This document shows positions 7,495 through 16,008 of a stretch of 64,000 nucleotides of DNA, piece after piece. The stretch comes from Pseudomonadales bacterium (lineage in GTDB: Bacteria; Pseudomonadota; Gammaproteobacteria; Pseudomonadales; Azotimanducaceae), in NCBI GenBank assembly GCA_022827905.1, contig JAJEIQ010000001.1, positions 1-64,000 of the forward strand, read 5' to 3'. The stretch's first letter is position 1. Every line of letters starts with the position of its first letter. The position numbers and the translations under genes were made by a program. The notes beneath the pieces were generated by a model. The model was not told the DNA's origin and made no database searches. It worked only from the letters and a program-made list of their open reading frames with translations.

Positions 7495-8709
7495 ATGAGC
7501 GATCACGCCCAAGACGAGGACTACCGCCTTGAGGTTCGCGCCTGGCTGGCTGAAAACGCCGCCGAGTACGCCGAGCCCCGGGAGTTCCCCGAGGCGGAGT
7601 TGGTGGCGCGCAGCAAGGCTTGGATCCGCAGGAAGCACGAGGCCGGCTACTCCGCCATCGCCGAACCCGTCGCCGCCGGTGGCGCTGGTGGAACGTCCCG
7701 GCAGGCGGCCATCTTCGAACGGGAGGAAGCTCGCTACCACACCCCCACCTTCACCGGCGTGGGCATCGGCTTCGCGATGACCATGGCGGCGATCAAGGGG
7801 CACGGCACGGCGCAGCAGTATGAGCACTTCGGCACCCTCACCCACCGCGGCGACATTACTTGGTGCCAACTCTTCTCCGAGCCGGCGGCAGGGTCGGACC
7901 TGGCGGGACTGCGCACCCGGGCCGTCAAGGACGGTGACAATTGGGTGGTCAACGGGCAGAAGGTCTGGTCGAGTTGGGCCCACCATGCCGACTGGGGCAT
8001 TCTCATCGCCCGCACCGACCCAACCGTTGCGAAGCACAAAGGCCTGACCTTCTTCCTGGTGGACATGAAAAGCCCCGGCGTGGAGGTGCGTCCGATCCGG
8101 CAGATCACCGGCAAATCCGACTTCAACGAGACCTTCCTCACCGACGTGGTCATCCCGGATGCCAACCGCATCGGAGCGGAAGGCGAGGGCTGGGCTTGCT
8201 GCATGACGGTGCTTGCCACGGAACGGGGCCGGACCCGCAGCGCCCGCGCGGGCGGCGACCGTTCCGGCTCGGTGCGATCACTGGTTCGCCAAGCCGCGGC
8301 CACGCCGCGGCAAGGCGGCAGCGCCCTCGACAGCCGGGCGGTGCGCGCCAAGCTCGCCCGTTGGTACGTGCGCGAGCAGGGCCTGAAGAACTTCGGCAAG
8401 CGCTTGGACGAGCAGGCTCGATCGGGCGGTGGGTTTCCCGCCACCGTCGCGCTGGTGAAGCTGGTATCCGCCACCCTGCTGCAGGAAACCCATGCGTTCC
8501 TGATGGACCTCGACGAATACGCGGGCGCGTTCAGCAGCGATGCAGCGGATCGCGAAGAGGTGTTCTACCAATACCTGTGGTCATCGGCCATGCGCATCGC
8601 CGGCGGCGCCGACGAGGTGCTGCGCAACCAGCTTGCCGAGCGCGTGCTGGGCATGCCCGGCGAGATGCGCGCGGACAAGGGCGTGCCCTTCAACGAACTG
8701 CCTTATTGA
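7495..8709 (+). CDS. Acyl-CoA dehydrogenase, large-subunit type
   Basis: Starting at the ATG at 7495 (MSDHAQDEDYRLEVRAWL) the product is 404 residues. It has the strong middle-domain motifs QLFSEPAAGSDLAGLRTRAV and WVVNGQKVWSSWAHHADWGI and the C-terminal IAGGADEVLRNQLAERVLGM. The gene lies 22 bp after the first dehydrogenase. In steroid-degrading bacteria, adjacent dissimilar acyl-CoA dehydrogenase genes encode alpha2beta2 enzymes that act on ring-bearing acyl-CoAs. That is the favoured reading here, by analogy only. The frame upstream of 7495 overlaps the previous gene and is rejected. Confidence 0.85.
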   Translation: MSDHAQDEDYRLEVRAWLAENAAEYAEPREFPEAELVARSKAWIRRKHEAGYSAIAEPVAAGGAGGTSRQAAIFEREEARYHTPTFTGVGIGFAMTMAAIKGHGTAQQYEHFGTLTHRGDITWCQLFSEPAAGSDLAGLRTRAVKDGDNWVVNGQKVWSSWAHHADWGILIARTDPTVAKHKGLTFFLVDMKSPGVEVRPIRQITGKSDFNETFLTDVVIPDANRIGAEGEGWACCMTVLATERGRTRSARAGGDRSGSVRSLVRQAAATPRQGGSALDSRAVRAKLARWYVREQGLKNFGKRLDEQARSGGGFPATVALVKLVSATLLQETHAFLMDLDEYAGAFSSDAADREEVFYQYLWSSAMRIAGGADEVLRNQLAERVLGMPGEMRADKGVPFNELPY

Positions 8710-8721
8710 GACGTCGCCTCG

Positions 8722-9561
8722 TTAACGCACTGCGGCGGCCGCTTGGGCGAGGCGCTGCGCGGCGGACATGAACTCGTCGAAGGTGGCCGACTTGGTGTCC
8801 ACGGCGGCCTGTGCGCAACCCGCCTCCCGGTAGCCGCCGAGCCAATCCTGCATCTCGCCGACCGAGGCATCGCTGGTGATTTGTCCGCGAATGCTGGTGG
8901 CCACGCGGCGTCCGGCCTGCTCGTCGATGGCCTCGCTGCCGCGCCGCAATTCCTCGGGCGTGAGGCCGGTCGGGTGCCAGAAGTCGGCGTACTTGGCGGC
9001 GCGGCGCAACGGCGCGGGCGCTGTGCCCCGGGAGCCGACCCAGAACGGGATGCGCGGCTGCTGGATGGGTCGCGGCTGGAAGCGCACCTTGCGAAACCCA
9101 TGAAACTCCCCATTGAACGCCACATCGCCTTCAGCGGCCCAGCAGGCCTGCATGACCTCAAGGGCCTCGTCGGTGTAGGCGCCCCGCCGCTCGTAGAGGT
9201 GCTGCCTGCCGAGGGCAAAGAACTCCGCCCGCGCCCAGCCGGTGCCTACTCCCAAGTCAACGCGGCCGCCGGACAGCACGTCGATGCCCGCCAGCATCTT
9301 GGCGGTCAGCACCGCATCCCGGTACGGAACCACCAGCACGCCAATGCCGAGACGGATCTTTTCGGTGCTGCCGGCCAGGTAGGCCAGCGTGCTCAGCGTC
9401 TCAAGCCAGCAATCGCCGTACACCGGCTGATAGACTTCGAACCCCACGACATGATCGGTGAGCCACAGCCCGTCAAAGCCCATCTGCTCAAGCTCCGCGC
9501 AAGCCGCAATGGCCTGCTCCGCATAAGGCCCTTCGTTGGGAACCACGATATCCACACGCAC
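8722..9561 (-). CDS. LLM-class F420/FMN-dependent oxidoreductase
   Basis: The 279-residue protein begins at a GTG preceded by GGAGGAGA. It shows the family order: ELEQMGFDGLWLTDHV, EKIRLGIGVLVVPYRDAVLT, and LSGGRVDLGVGTGWARAEFF, followed by FQPRPIQQPRIPFWVGSRG. This last pattern is typical of the TIGR03619-like F420-dependent subgroup, although binding of F420 rather than FMN is not proven. It converges on the dehydrogenase pair (12-bp gap). It is probably cotranscribed with the PPOX-fold gene and the dehydrogenase upstream of it (9589-11295). Confidence 0.82.
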   Translation of the reverse strand: MRVDIVVPNEGPYAEQAIAACAELEQMGFDGLWLTDHVVGFEVYQPVYGDCWLETLSTLAYLAGSTEKIRLGIGVLVVPYRDAVLTAKMLAGIDVLSGGRVDLGVGTGWARAEFFALGRQHLYERRGAYTDEALEVMQACWAAEGDVAFNGEFHGFRKVRFQPRPIQQPRIPFWVGSRGTAPAPLRRAAKYADFWHPTGLTPEELRRGSEAIDEQAGRRVATSIRGQITSDASVGEMQDWLGGYREAGCAQAAVDTKSATFDEFMSAAQRLAQAAAAVR

Positions 9562-9588
9562 GCGCTTTCTCCTCCGTCGTCGCTAACC

Positions 9589-10059
9589 TCAGCCAGCCTT
9601 TTCCAAACCGCGCAACTTGCGGTTGTACCAGGAACGAACCTCCCCCTCGCGCAACACGCACTTGTACACCACCGAAGCGGCGGCGTAGTGTTTCTTGGTG
9701 GCCTTCGGGGCCTTGCGCACTTCCCCGCGGAACGCCGCGTACTTCTCGCCGAGCAGCTTCTGGATGCGCCGGTTCTCCGCTTCGTCGTCCACCACCTCGG
9801 CGTCGCAGTTCATCACCACCGCCCTAAGGTCCACCCAGCGCTCGCCGGACTCCACCAGCAAGCACACGCGCGGGTTGTTGGCGATGTGCTTCGCCTTGGC
9901 CGACTTGGCCCGCGTTCTCAAGTACATGGCGCCGTTCTCGTAAACGTACCACAGCGGCGTCATGAACGGCTCGCCGGACTGGCGCGTCGTGGCGAGAATC
10001 ACCGTGTGACCGTTGGTCAGGAACTCGTCGATTTCGTCCTGGGTCAGTTGAACTCCCAT
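9589..10059 (-). CDS. PPOX-fold flavin/F420-binding oxidoreductase
   Basis: This 156-residue split-barrel protein has the pyridoxamine-phosphate-oxidase-like signature: GHTVILATTRQSGEPFMTPL, then MYLRTRAKSAKAKHIANNPR and VCLLVESGERWVDLRAV. Members bind FMN, heme or F420, and several are F420H2-dependent reductases. AGGAGT precedes the ATG. It lies between an LLM gene and an acyl-CoA dehydrogenase in one directon, so a redox role in the same pathway is likely. A stress or detoxification role cannot be excluded. Confidence 0.8.
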   Translation of the reverse strand: MGVQLTQDEIDEFLTNGHTVILATTRQSGEPFMTPLWYVYENGAMYLRTRAKSAKAKHIANNPRVCLLVESGERWVDLRAVVMNCDAEVVDDEAENRRIQKLLGEKYAAFRGEVRKAPKATKKHYAAASVVYKCVLREGEVRSWYNRKLRGLEKAG

Positions 10060-10101
10060 TTGAACACTCCTATTCAGTTGATTTACAAGGTATTTTACCG
10101 T

Positions 10102-11295
10102 TCAAAGCCCGAGCACGCGCTTGGCCAGGATGTTTCTCTGCACTTCATCGGAGCCGCCGTAGATCGTCTCGCCGCGCTTCATGAAGTAGCGCAACGTCTC
10201 GGCGGTGACGTGGGCTGGCGCCACGGGCGGACTGTTGCTGGCGGCGGAAAGCCTGTCGGGCTCATAGGGCAGTCCATAGTAGCCGAGCGTCCGCATGCCC
10301 AGTTCGGTGATGCGCTGCATCAGGGCAGCGCTCAGCACCTTGGTGGCCGAGACCTCCGCCCCCGGCTCCTCGCCGCGGCTCAGCCGGCTGGTGAAGCGCA
10401 GCTCCCAAAGGTCCAGCGCCTGCAGGTCCACCTCGATGCCCGCCAGACGCCGCGCCACATCCGCATCGTCCGCCAATCGGCCACCGTCGCTGGCCCGCTC
10501 CAAACCGACGATGCGCTTGACGCCATTCAGCCGCCGCAGCAACCGCGCCGCGCCGCTGCCGAGTCGCTCAAAGGCGAGAAAGTACTTGGCCACCGTCCAA
10601 CCCTCGTTTTCCGCCCCCACCCGGTTGGCCTTGGGAACGCGGACATCGGCGAAGAACACCTGATTGAAGTCGTGCTGGCCCGCCAGGTTGATGATGGGCT
10701 TGATCTCGATGCCCGGCGAGGCCAAGTCGATCAATAGGAAGGTGATGCCCTGTTGCTTGCGGCCCTCACGGGACGTGCGCACCAGGCAGAACAGCCAGTC
10801 TGAGCGGTGCGCATAGGTGGTCCATATCTTGGTGCCATTGACGATGTAGTCGGCGCCATCGGAAACCGCGGAGGTGGCCAGCGAGGCCAAGTCGGACCCC
10901 GCGGCGGGTTCGGAGTAACCCTGGGCCCAGATGGTGTTGACCTTAAGGATGTCCGGCAGAAAGCGCGCCTTCTGCGCATCGCTGCCGAAGCTCAGGATGC
11001 AGGAGCCTGGATGGTTGTTGAAGCCGTTCGGCGCACCCGCCAAGGCCACTTCGCGGCTGAAGATGTAGTGCTGCACTGCGCTCCAACCGGTTCCGCCCCA
11101 CTCCACCGGCCAGCCGGGCTGCCCCCAGCCGCGCTCCGCCAGCATCTTCAGCCAGCGCCTGCCGCATTCGAATTCGCTGTAGGTCTCCACCGTGCGATCG
11201 GCGGCGGCGATGAGGTCCGGCGTCAGCTTGTCAGCAAGAAACGCCCGCACCTCGTCGCGAAACGCCGTATCCGCATCGCCATAGGACAGGTCCAT
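10102..11295 (-). CDS. Acyl-CoA dehydrogenase (unpaired)
   Basis: With the start at 11295 (MDLSYGDADTAFRDEVRAFL) the product is 397 residues. Motifs are QGYSEPAAGSDLASLATSAV, YIVNGTKIWTTYAHRSDWLF and the C-terminal RGETIYGGSDEVQRNILAKR. All the expected parts of a full FAD-binding acyl-CoA dehydrogenase are present. It is the only one of the seven without an adjacent partner. The longer frame to 11367 has a poor N-terminus. It is divergent from the crotonase gene at 11420, with a shared 124-bp control region. Confidence 0.87.
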   Translation of the reverse strand: MDLSYGDADTAFRDEVRAFLADKLTPDLIAAADRTVETYSEFECGRRWLKMLAERGWGQPGWPVEWGGTGWSAVQHYIFSREVALAGAPNGFNNHPGSCILSFGSDAQKARFLPDILKVNTIWAQGYSEPAAGSDLASLATSAVSDGADYIVNGTKIWTTYAHRSDWLFCLVRTSREGRKQQGITFLLIDLASPGIEIKPIINLAGQHDFNQVFFADVRVPKANRVGAENEGWTVAKYFLAFERLGSGAARLLRRLNGVKRIVGLERASDGGRLADDADVARRLAGIEVDLQALDLWELRFTSRLSRGEEPGAEVSATKVLSAALMQRITELGMRTLGYYGLPYEPDRLSAASNSPPVAPAHVTAETLRYFMKRGETIYGGSDEVQRNILAKRVLGL

Positions 11296-11343
11296 GGATT
11301 TCCCCGCAAAGCTGTGGGGGCACCGGACTGCGCCCCCACGCAA

Positions 11344-11356
11344 GGAATGGTATTCC
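11344..11356. promoter_or_regulatory. Small inverted repeat in a divergent control region
   Basis: GGAAT-N3-ATTCC lies in the 124-bp gap between the minus-strand dehydrogenase (start 11295) and the plus-strand crotonase (start 11420). An AT-rich stretch containing TGTATATCTTTTAA follows at about 11372. It is a candidate operator for both genes, based on symmetry and position only. Confidence 0.3.
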
Positions 11357-11419
11357 GAATCTGCCAAATCATGTATATCTTTTAACCCGTTGTGCGCCCA
11401 CGCCGATGGAGACGGCCCG

Positions 11420-12220
11420 ATGAGCTACGAATACATCCTAGTGGAGCGGCCCGCGAAGCGGGTGGCCAGCATCACCCTCAACCACCCGCCGCGGCTGAAC
11501 GCCATCAACGGCGACATGCTGCGCGAACTCGACCGCGCGGTGCGGCGCATCGAACGGGACGACGAGGTGCGCGCTTGGCTGCTGACCGGCGCGCCGCGCC
11601 CGGACGGCAGGCCCTGCTTCAGCGCCGGCGTGGATCTGAAGGCGATAAACGAAGGCGTCCGCCTAGACCGCCACATAGGGCCCAGGGTAACCAATGCCAT
11701 CGACGACATGCTCAAGCCCTCCATCGCGGTGGTGGACGGCACCGCCAGCACCGGCGCCATCGAACTGGCGCTAGCCTGCGACTTCCGGCTGGTGGGCGAA
11801 GGAGCCGCCATCAGCGACTGGCACCTGAAGCACCTCGGTTCCGGCGTCGGCTCCTGGGGCTCGCCGGCCCGGTGGCTGAGCCTGGTGGGCCCGGCAGTCA
11901 CCAAGGAGATGATCCTCACCGCCAAGGTGATGAACGCCGAGGAGGCGGTCGCCACCGGTTTCGCCACGGCCCGGCATCCTTCAGAGGCGCTGTACGGCCA
12001 CGCCCTTGACATGGCCGCGACCATGGCGGGCATGAATCCCGACGGCGTCAGCCAAGCGCTGGCCCACATTCAGCAATCCGGCGCCCGTGAGCGCGACCAC
12101 GCATTGACCCTGGCCACCCAGGTCAGGCAATGGTTCGGCAGCCAGGAAACCTTCGGCGAGCGCGCCCAAAAGGTCATGGCCGCCCGCAAAGACCCCGCCC
12201 AGCGGCCAAAGTCAGATTGA
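11420..12220 (+). CDS. Enoyl-CoA hydratase/isomerase family protein lacking one catalytic Glu
   Basis: From the ATG at 11420 the product is 266 residues. The oxyanion segment CFSAGVDLKAIN and the first glutamate motif STGAIELALACDFRL are intact. In the second motif, where hydratases have P-E-x-x-L-G-x-x-P, this protein reads SDWHLKHLGSGVGSWG, so the second catalytic glutamate is gone. It may act as an isomerase, hydrolase or C-C bond cleaving crotonase rather than a classical hydratase. The single gene stands between two minus-strand groups. Confidence 0.78.
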   Translation: MSYEYILVERPAKRVASITLNHPPRLNAINGDMLRELDRAVRRIERDDEVRAWLLTGAPRPDGRPCFSAGVDLKAINEGVRLDRHIGPRVTNAIDDMLKPSIAVVDGTASTGAIELALACDFRLVGEGAAISDWHLKHLGSGVGSWGSPARWLSLVGPAVTKEMILTAKVMNAEEAVATGFATARHPSEALYGHALDMAATMAGMNPDGVSQALAHIQQSGARERDHALTLATQVRQWFGSQETFGERAQKVMAARKDPAQRPKSD

Positions 12221-12290
12221 GAGCTGCCTGAGCGCCAGTGTTTTTTCGGACGGTGGCGTGCGGCCTCGCGGCAACATTGCACGTCCGGGA

Positions 12291-12971
12291 TCACTCGGCC
12301 ATCAGCGCAATGACCTCGTCCGTCGAGTACACGTCGCCGAAGCCGAGGAGGATGTTGGACAGGCTCGCCCAGTGCTCCTCGTCGTCGCGACCGGCGTTCG
12401 CGTCCGTGATCATGACGGTCTTGAAGTTGCGCATGGCGGCCTCCCGCGCGGTTGACTCGCAGCACACGCTTGTCACCGTGCCCGTCACGAGGACGGTGTC
12501 GATGCCCCGGTCGCGCAGCGTTTCCTCGAGCCCGCCGCCACTGCCGACGAAGGCGCTGAACCGGTTCTTGCTGACGGTGATGTCGCCGGGATCCTGCTCG
12601 AGCGGCGCATAGACCTCATGGCCAGGCGCGCCGGCGGTCAGCGCCGCCCGGAAGGCCTTCCCCTGTTCCTCCCCGAAGACGTGGTCGTACATGATCGGCC
12701 AGCGGTCTTCCTCGTCCGGCCCGTATGTGGAGACGATCCACACCACGAGGCCACCGGCCTGCCGCAGCGCCGCGTTGATGCGGTTGATGTTCGGTACGAC
12801 CTCGCGCGCCACCGGAATCTCGGCCGCGGCGCCCTCGGCGACGAAGGCGTTCTGCATGTCGACGACCAGCATGGCCGTCCGCGCTGGGTCGATGGTTTCG
12901 AAAGTGTGGACCCGACCGCGCCGGGCCAAGCAGCGATTGACGACGTCCTCTGGTATTCCGCCCGCGTGCAT
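12291..12971 (-). CDS. Isochorismatase-family cysteine hydrolase
   Basis: The 226-residue protein from the ATG at 12971 (GGGGGAGA upstream) carries the cysteine-hydrolase triad: Asp in MLVVDMQNAFV, Lys in DITVSKNRFSAF, and the nucleophile Cys in VTSVCCESTAREA. Family members hydrolyse N-carbamoyl groups, isochorismate or amides (ureidoacrylate, N-carbamoylsarcosine, nicotinamide). It is the last gene of the long minus-strand operon and follows the SDR stop by 85 bp. A hydrolytic step on a pathway intermediate is inferred; the true substrate is unknown. Confidence 0.82.
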   Translation of the reverse strand: MHAGGIPEDVVNRCLARRGRVHTFETIDPARTAMLVVDMQNAFVAEGAAAEIPVAREVVPNINRINAALRQAGGLVVWIVSTYGPDEEDRWPIMYDHVFGEEQGKAFRAALTAGAPGHEVYAPLEQDPGDITVSKNRFSAFVGSGGGLEETLRDRGIDTVLVTGTVTSVCCESTAREAAMRNFKTVMITDANAGRDDEEHWASLSNILLGFGDVYSTDEVIALMAE

Positions 12972-13056
12972 GTTTCTCCCCCACTTGGTTTTCGCACTCC
13001 CGGATTGTCGCAACTTGAAGCGACGAAGGGAATCCGCTCCTCGGAGAGGTTGACAG

Positions 13057-13929
13057 TCAGGTCACATCGTCAACCAAAACGCGCCCCTGATTCTGCACCC
13101 AGCGCCCCTCGGGGTCGCGCACCCAGCCGCTCGACGCCCAGGTGCCGCCATCGACGTTAAGGGTGATGCCGGTGACGTATTCCGACATTTTTGATGCCAA
13201 GTACACCGCAGCGTTGCCGCATTCGTCCACGTGGCCTTCGCGGCCCAAGGGAATCAAGCGGTTGGTCGAATCGAGTTGCTCGGGTGTTGGCACCGTCCAT
13301 TGGCTTTCGTCCACCGGCCCGGTGCGGTTGCCGTGGTTGCCGGGCGTCACAGTGTGGTCCGGCGCGATGGCGTTGACGCGGATGCCATGGGCCGAGAGCT
13401 CCAAGGCCATGCTGCGGGTGAAGCTCAGCATGCCCGCCTTGCAGGCCGCGTACACCGCGAAGTAAGGCGCCGCGCGCTGCCCCTCGATGCTTGACACGTT
13501 GACAATGGCACCGCCACGACCCTCGCGGATCATGATCTTCGCCACCTCCGAGGTGGCCGCCAGCATGCTCACTAGGTTGATCTCGATGTGCCGCCGCCAA
13601 CTGCGTTCGCTCTGCTTGAGAAAGGGCCGGCCGTTCACGCCGCCGGCATTGTTCACTAGGATGTCTATGCGGCCGAAGCGGTCGTCCGCTTCAGCGATGG
13701 CGCCGCGCAACTGCTCCGTATCCATCACGTTCGCCTCCAGCGGCAAGGCCTGGCGACCCAAGGCCTCAACCTGGCCGGCCACATGACGGGCGCGCACCGG
13801 CTCGATGTCCAGCACCGCCACATGGGCGCCGTGGCGCGCCAGCGCCAGGGCGATTCCCGCGCCGATGCCGCCGCCTCCGCCGGTGACCAGCGCCACTTGG
13901 TCGGTGATTGCGTAGCCGTTGTCGCTCAT
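13057..13929 (-). CDS. SDR-family oxidoreductase
   Basis: A classical short-chain dehydrogenase of 290 residues. It shows TGGGGGIG at residues 16-23 for NAD(P) binding, NNAG at about 94-97, and the catalytic Ser146/147, Tyr160 and Lys164 (YAACK). Asp41 at the end of the second strand (AVLDIEP) favours NAD(H). The C-terminus is about 25 residues longer than usual after the VDGG motif. GGGAGG precedes the ATG, which overlaps the alpha/beta-hydrolase stop by 4 bp. In this operon it would oxidise a hydroxyacyl-CoA or alcohol intermediate. Confidence 0.87.
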   Translation of the reverse strand: MSDNGYAITDQVALVTGGGGGIGAGIALALARHGAHVAVLDIEPVRARHVAGQVEALGRQALPLEANVMDTEQLRGAIAEADDRFGRIDILVNNAGGVNGRPFLKQSERSWRRHIEINLVSMLAATSEVAKIMIREGRGGAIVNVSSIEGQRAAPYFAVYAACKAGMLSFTRSMALELSAHGIRVNAIAPDHTVTPGNHGNRTGPVDESQWTVPTPEQLDSTNRLIPLGREGHVDECGNAAVYLASKMSEYVTGITLNVDGGTWASSGWVRDPEGRWVQNQGRVLVDDVT

Positions 13930-14903
13930 GTCGCGCCTCCCACGTGCTCGTCAAGAAAGGGTTTCACCGCCCCGAGGAACCCTGCGGTGTTCTGCGATGC
14001 CACATTGTGACCACAATCGGGGACGACCTTGAGTTCCCCATGGGGTAGTGCCGCCACGAAGCGTTCCGCCGCCGCCTGCTCCAGCACATTGGAGTTGCCG
14101 CCGCGCACCACCAGCACGGGCACTTCGAGCCTGCTGACGGCGGCGAGACCGGGCACGCCGGGCAGCCGGGTTCCAGCCTCCGCGTCGTCACCGTCACTGG
14201 CGGCCGCATAGCGACGCCGGTCGGCCTTGGTGATGTAGCGCCCATCCGCCCGCTGGATCAAGTTGTACTTCAGGGTGCGTTCGATGTGCGCCCGCGTTCG
14301 GTAGCGGTCGTACTGCTCCACCCGGTCCAGAAACGCCTCCATGTCATCGAATTCGATGTTGCGGCCGACGAATTCCCGAATCATGCGCGCGCCGCGCTCG
14401 CCCACCTCCGGGCCAATGTCCACGATCACCGCCGCGCGCACCCGTTGCGGGTGCGCGCAGGCCAGCGCCAGCGCCACCATGCCACCCATGGAGTGACCCA
14501 CGACCACTGGGCGGGCGAGCCCCAGCGCACCAAGAAAGTCCCTGGCGTCGGGCATCATGTCGGCAATCGCGTAGTGGGCGCCCCGGTTCCACTCCGAGTC
14601 GCCGTGACCGCGCTGGTCAAGGGCCATCACCCGGTAATCCGACGACAGGTGCAGGCTCACCAGATCCCAGGAGTGCGCGGATTGATTGCCGCCGTGCAGC
14701 AGCACAACCGGCGGCGCATCTTCCCTCCCCCACTCCAGGAAGTGGAAGCGCTGATGGCGCAGCACGGTGTTGCGGGAAACGTAGCGGACCTCGCCGGGCA
14801 CCTCGATGTCGAGGTCGCGGGCGCTGTCGAGCAGGCTGGCGAACTCCTCCAGCCCGGTCAGGTCAAGCGGTTGGAGGTCGCTGCTGAAGGTGTTCAGGTA
14901 CAT
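13926..14903 (-). CDS. Alpha/beta hydrolase
   Basis: From the ATG at 14903 the protein is 325 residues. After a 60-residue N-terminal extension it has the oxyanion motif LLHGG (68-72), DQRGHGDS (96-103), the nucleophile elbow GHSMGG with Ser138, and His299 in PDCGHN. The overall pattern resembles C-C bond or ester hydrolases of aromatic and terpene pathways. It lies between an acyl-CoA dehydrogenase pair and an SDR in one operon, so hydrolysis of a thioester, lactone or beta-diketone intermediate is plausible. The frame upstream of 14903 overlaps the dehydrogenase and is rejected. Confidence 0.83.
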   Translation of the reverse strand: MYLNTFSSDLQPLDLTGLEEFASLLDSARDLDIEVPGEVRYVSRNTVLRHQRFHFLEWGREDAPPVVLLHGGNQSAHSWDLVSLHLSSDYRVMALDQRGHGDSEWNRGAHYAIADMMPDARDFLGALGLARPVVVGHSMGGMVALALACAHPQRVRAAVIVDIGPEVGERGARMIREFVGRNIEFDDMEAFLDRVEQYDRYRTRAHIERTLKYNLIQRADGRYITKADRRRYAAASDGDDAEAGTRLPGVPGLAAVSRLEVPVLVVRGGNSNVLEQAAAERFVAALPHGELKVVPDCGHNVASQNTAGFLGAVKPFLDEHVGGAT

Positions 14904-14928
14904 CGGAGTGATGTGCCGCCGGCGGCCG

Positions 14929-16008
14929 TCATCCTGCCAGCGCCCATCCGGAAAGTTCCGCCACCCGCGTCCGGTGCATGCTGGTCGATCCCATGTACAT
15001 GCGATCGAAGACCGCGCGCTTGAGCCAGACGTGCAATGGAAACTCCCAAGTGTAGGCGATGCCGCCATGGGCTTGGGTGCATTCCCGCGCCGCGTGTAGA
15101 AACCGCTCGGTGACGTGCGCCTTGGCCAAGGCGGCCATGCGTTGCGCATCCTCAGGCACCGCATCGAAGGCATGGGCGGCGTACCAGTAAAGGGCGCGGG
15201 CTGGCTCGATGTCCGCGGCCACGTTGGCGAGCTGATGCTTGAGCCCTTGGAACGCACCGATCACCTGGCCGAACTGCTCCCGGGTGAGCGCATAGTCCAC
15301 GGCCATGTCGAGGCAGCGCCGCGCACCGCCGAAGGCATCGGCCGCCAACAGCACCAGCAACGCATCCCGCAGGCGTTCTGCCGACCCGCTAAGCGGCGCC
15401 GCGGGCGTGTCGCGGAAGGCGACATGGGCGATGCGCCGGGTTGCATCCAAGCTGGGCAGCGGAGTCACTTCGACGGTCTCGGCCGGGTTCTCCACCAGCA
15501 TCAGCTCTCCGCCGGCAACGCCCACCACCATCACGTCGGCCTGCGCGGGATAGAGCACATTGCGCTTGGTGCCGTTCAGCGCCGTTGGTCCGGCCAACCG
15601 CCATTCGTTCGGCTGCCAAGCAGCGTCGCTTTCGGCCAAGGCGACCGTGCCCAGACACTCGCCGGTGGCCAGCCGCGGCAGCCAGCGTTCCTTCTGGGCA
15701 TCGTTTGCGCTCCAGCAGATGGCCAGGGAGGCTGCAACATGTCCGAGGTAAGGGCCGGGGGCGCCGTGATAGCCCAGCATCTCGGTCACCACCGCAGCAT
15801 CCAGCATTTCCAAGCCCGTCCCCCCATGCCGCTCGTCGATCATGAGGCCGAGAACGCCCAGTTCGCCGAGCGCTTGCCACAGCCGCGCATCGTGCCCGTC
15901 TTCGCTGTCAAAGATTTCCAGGAGCCGCACTTGGTCGAGTTCGTTCTGCAGCAAGCGGCCAACGGAATCCTGGAGCGCCGTCTGCTCTGCGGAGAGATCG
16001 AAGTTCAT
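14929..16008 (-). CDS. Acyl-CoA dehydrogenase, small-subunit type
   Basis: The 359-residue product starts MNFDLSAEQTALQDSVGRLL, then has a short middle domain, REQFGQVIGAFQGLKHQLAN, and AHGGIAYTWEFPLHVWLKRA near the C-terminus. It overlaps the large-type dehydrogenase upstream by 4 bp (ATGA), giving coupled and probably equimolar synthesis of the two. This supports a heteromeric enzyme. The middle-domain residues that hold the FAD ring in the large type are poorly conserved here, as is usual for the small partner. Confidence 0.85.
   Translation of the reverse strand: MNFDLSAEQTALQDSVGRLLQNELDQVRLLEIFDSEDGHDARLWQALGELGVLGLMIDERHGGTGLEMLDAAVVTEMLGYHGAPGPYLGHVAASLAICWSANDAQKERWLPRLATGECLGTVALAESDAAWQPNEWRLAGPTALNGTKRNVLYPAQADVMVVGVAGGELMLVENPAETVEVTPLPSLDATRRIAHVAFRDTPAAPLSGSAERLRDALLVLLAADAFGGARRCLDMAVDYALTREQFGQVIGAFQGLKHQLANVAADIEPARALYWYAAHAFDAVPEDAQRMAALAKAHVTERFLHAARECTQAHGGIAYTWEFPLHVWLKRAVFDRMYMGSTSMHRTRVAELSGWALAG

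Noticed and set aside
8743-10737. A 664-codon plus-strand open frame
   Set aside because: It spans three well-supported minus-strand genes (LLM, PPOX-fold, acyl-CoA dehydrogenase), has no family motif and the composition expected of an antisense frame in high-GC DNA.
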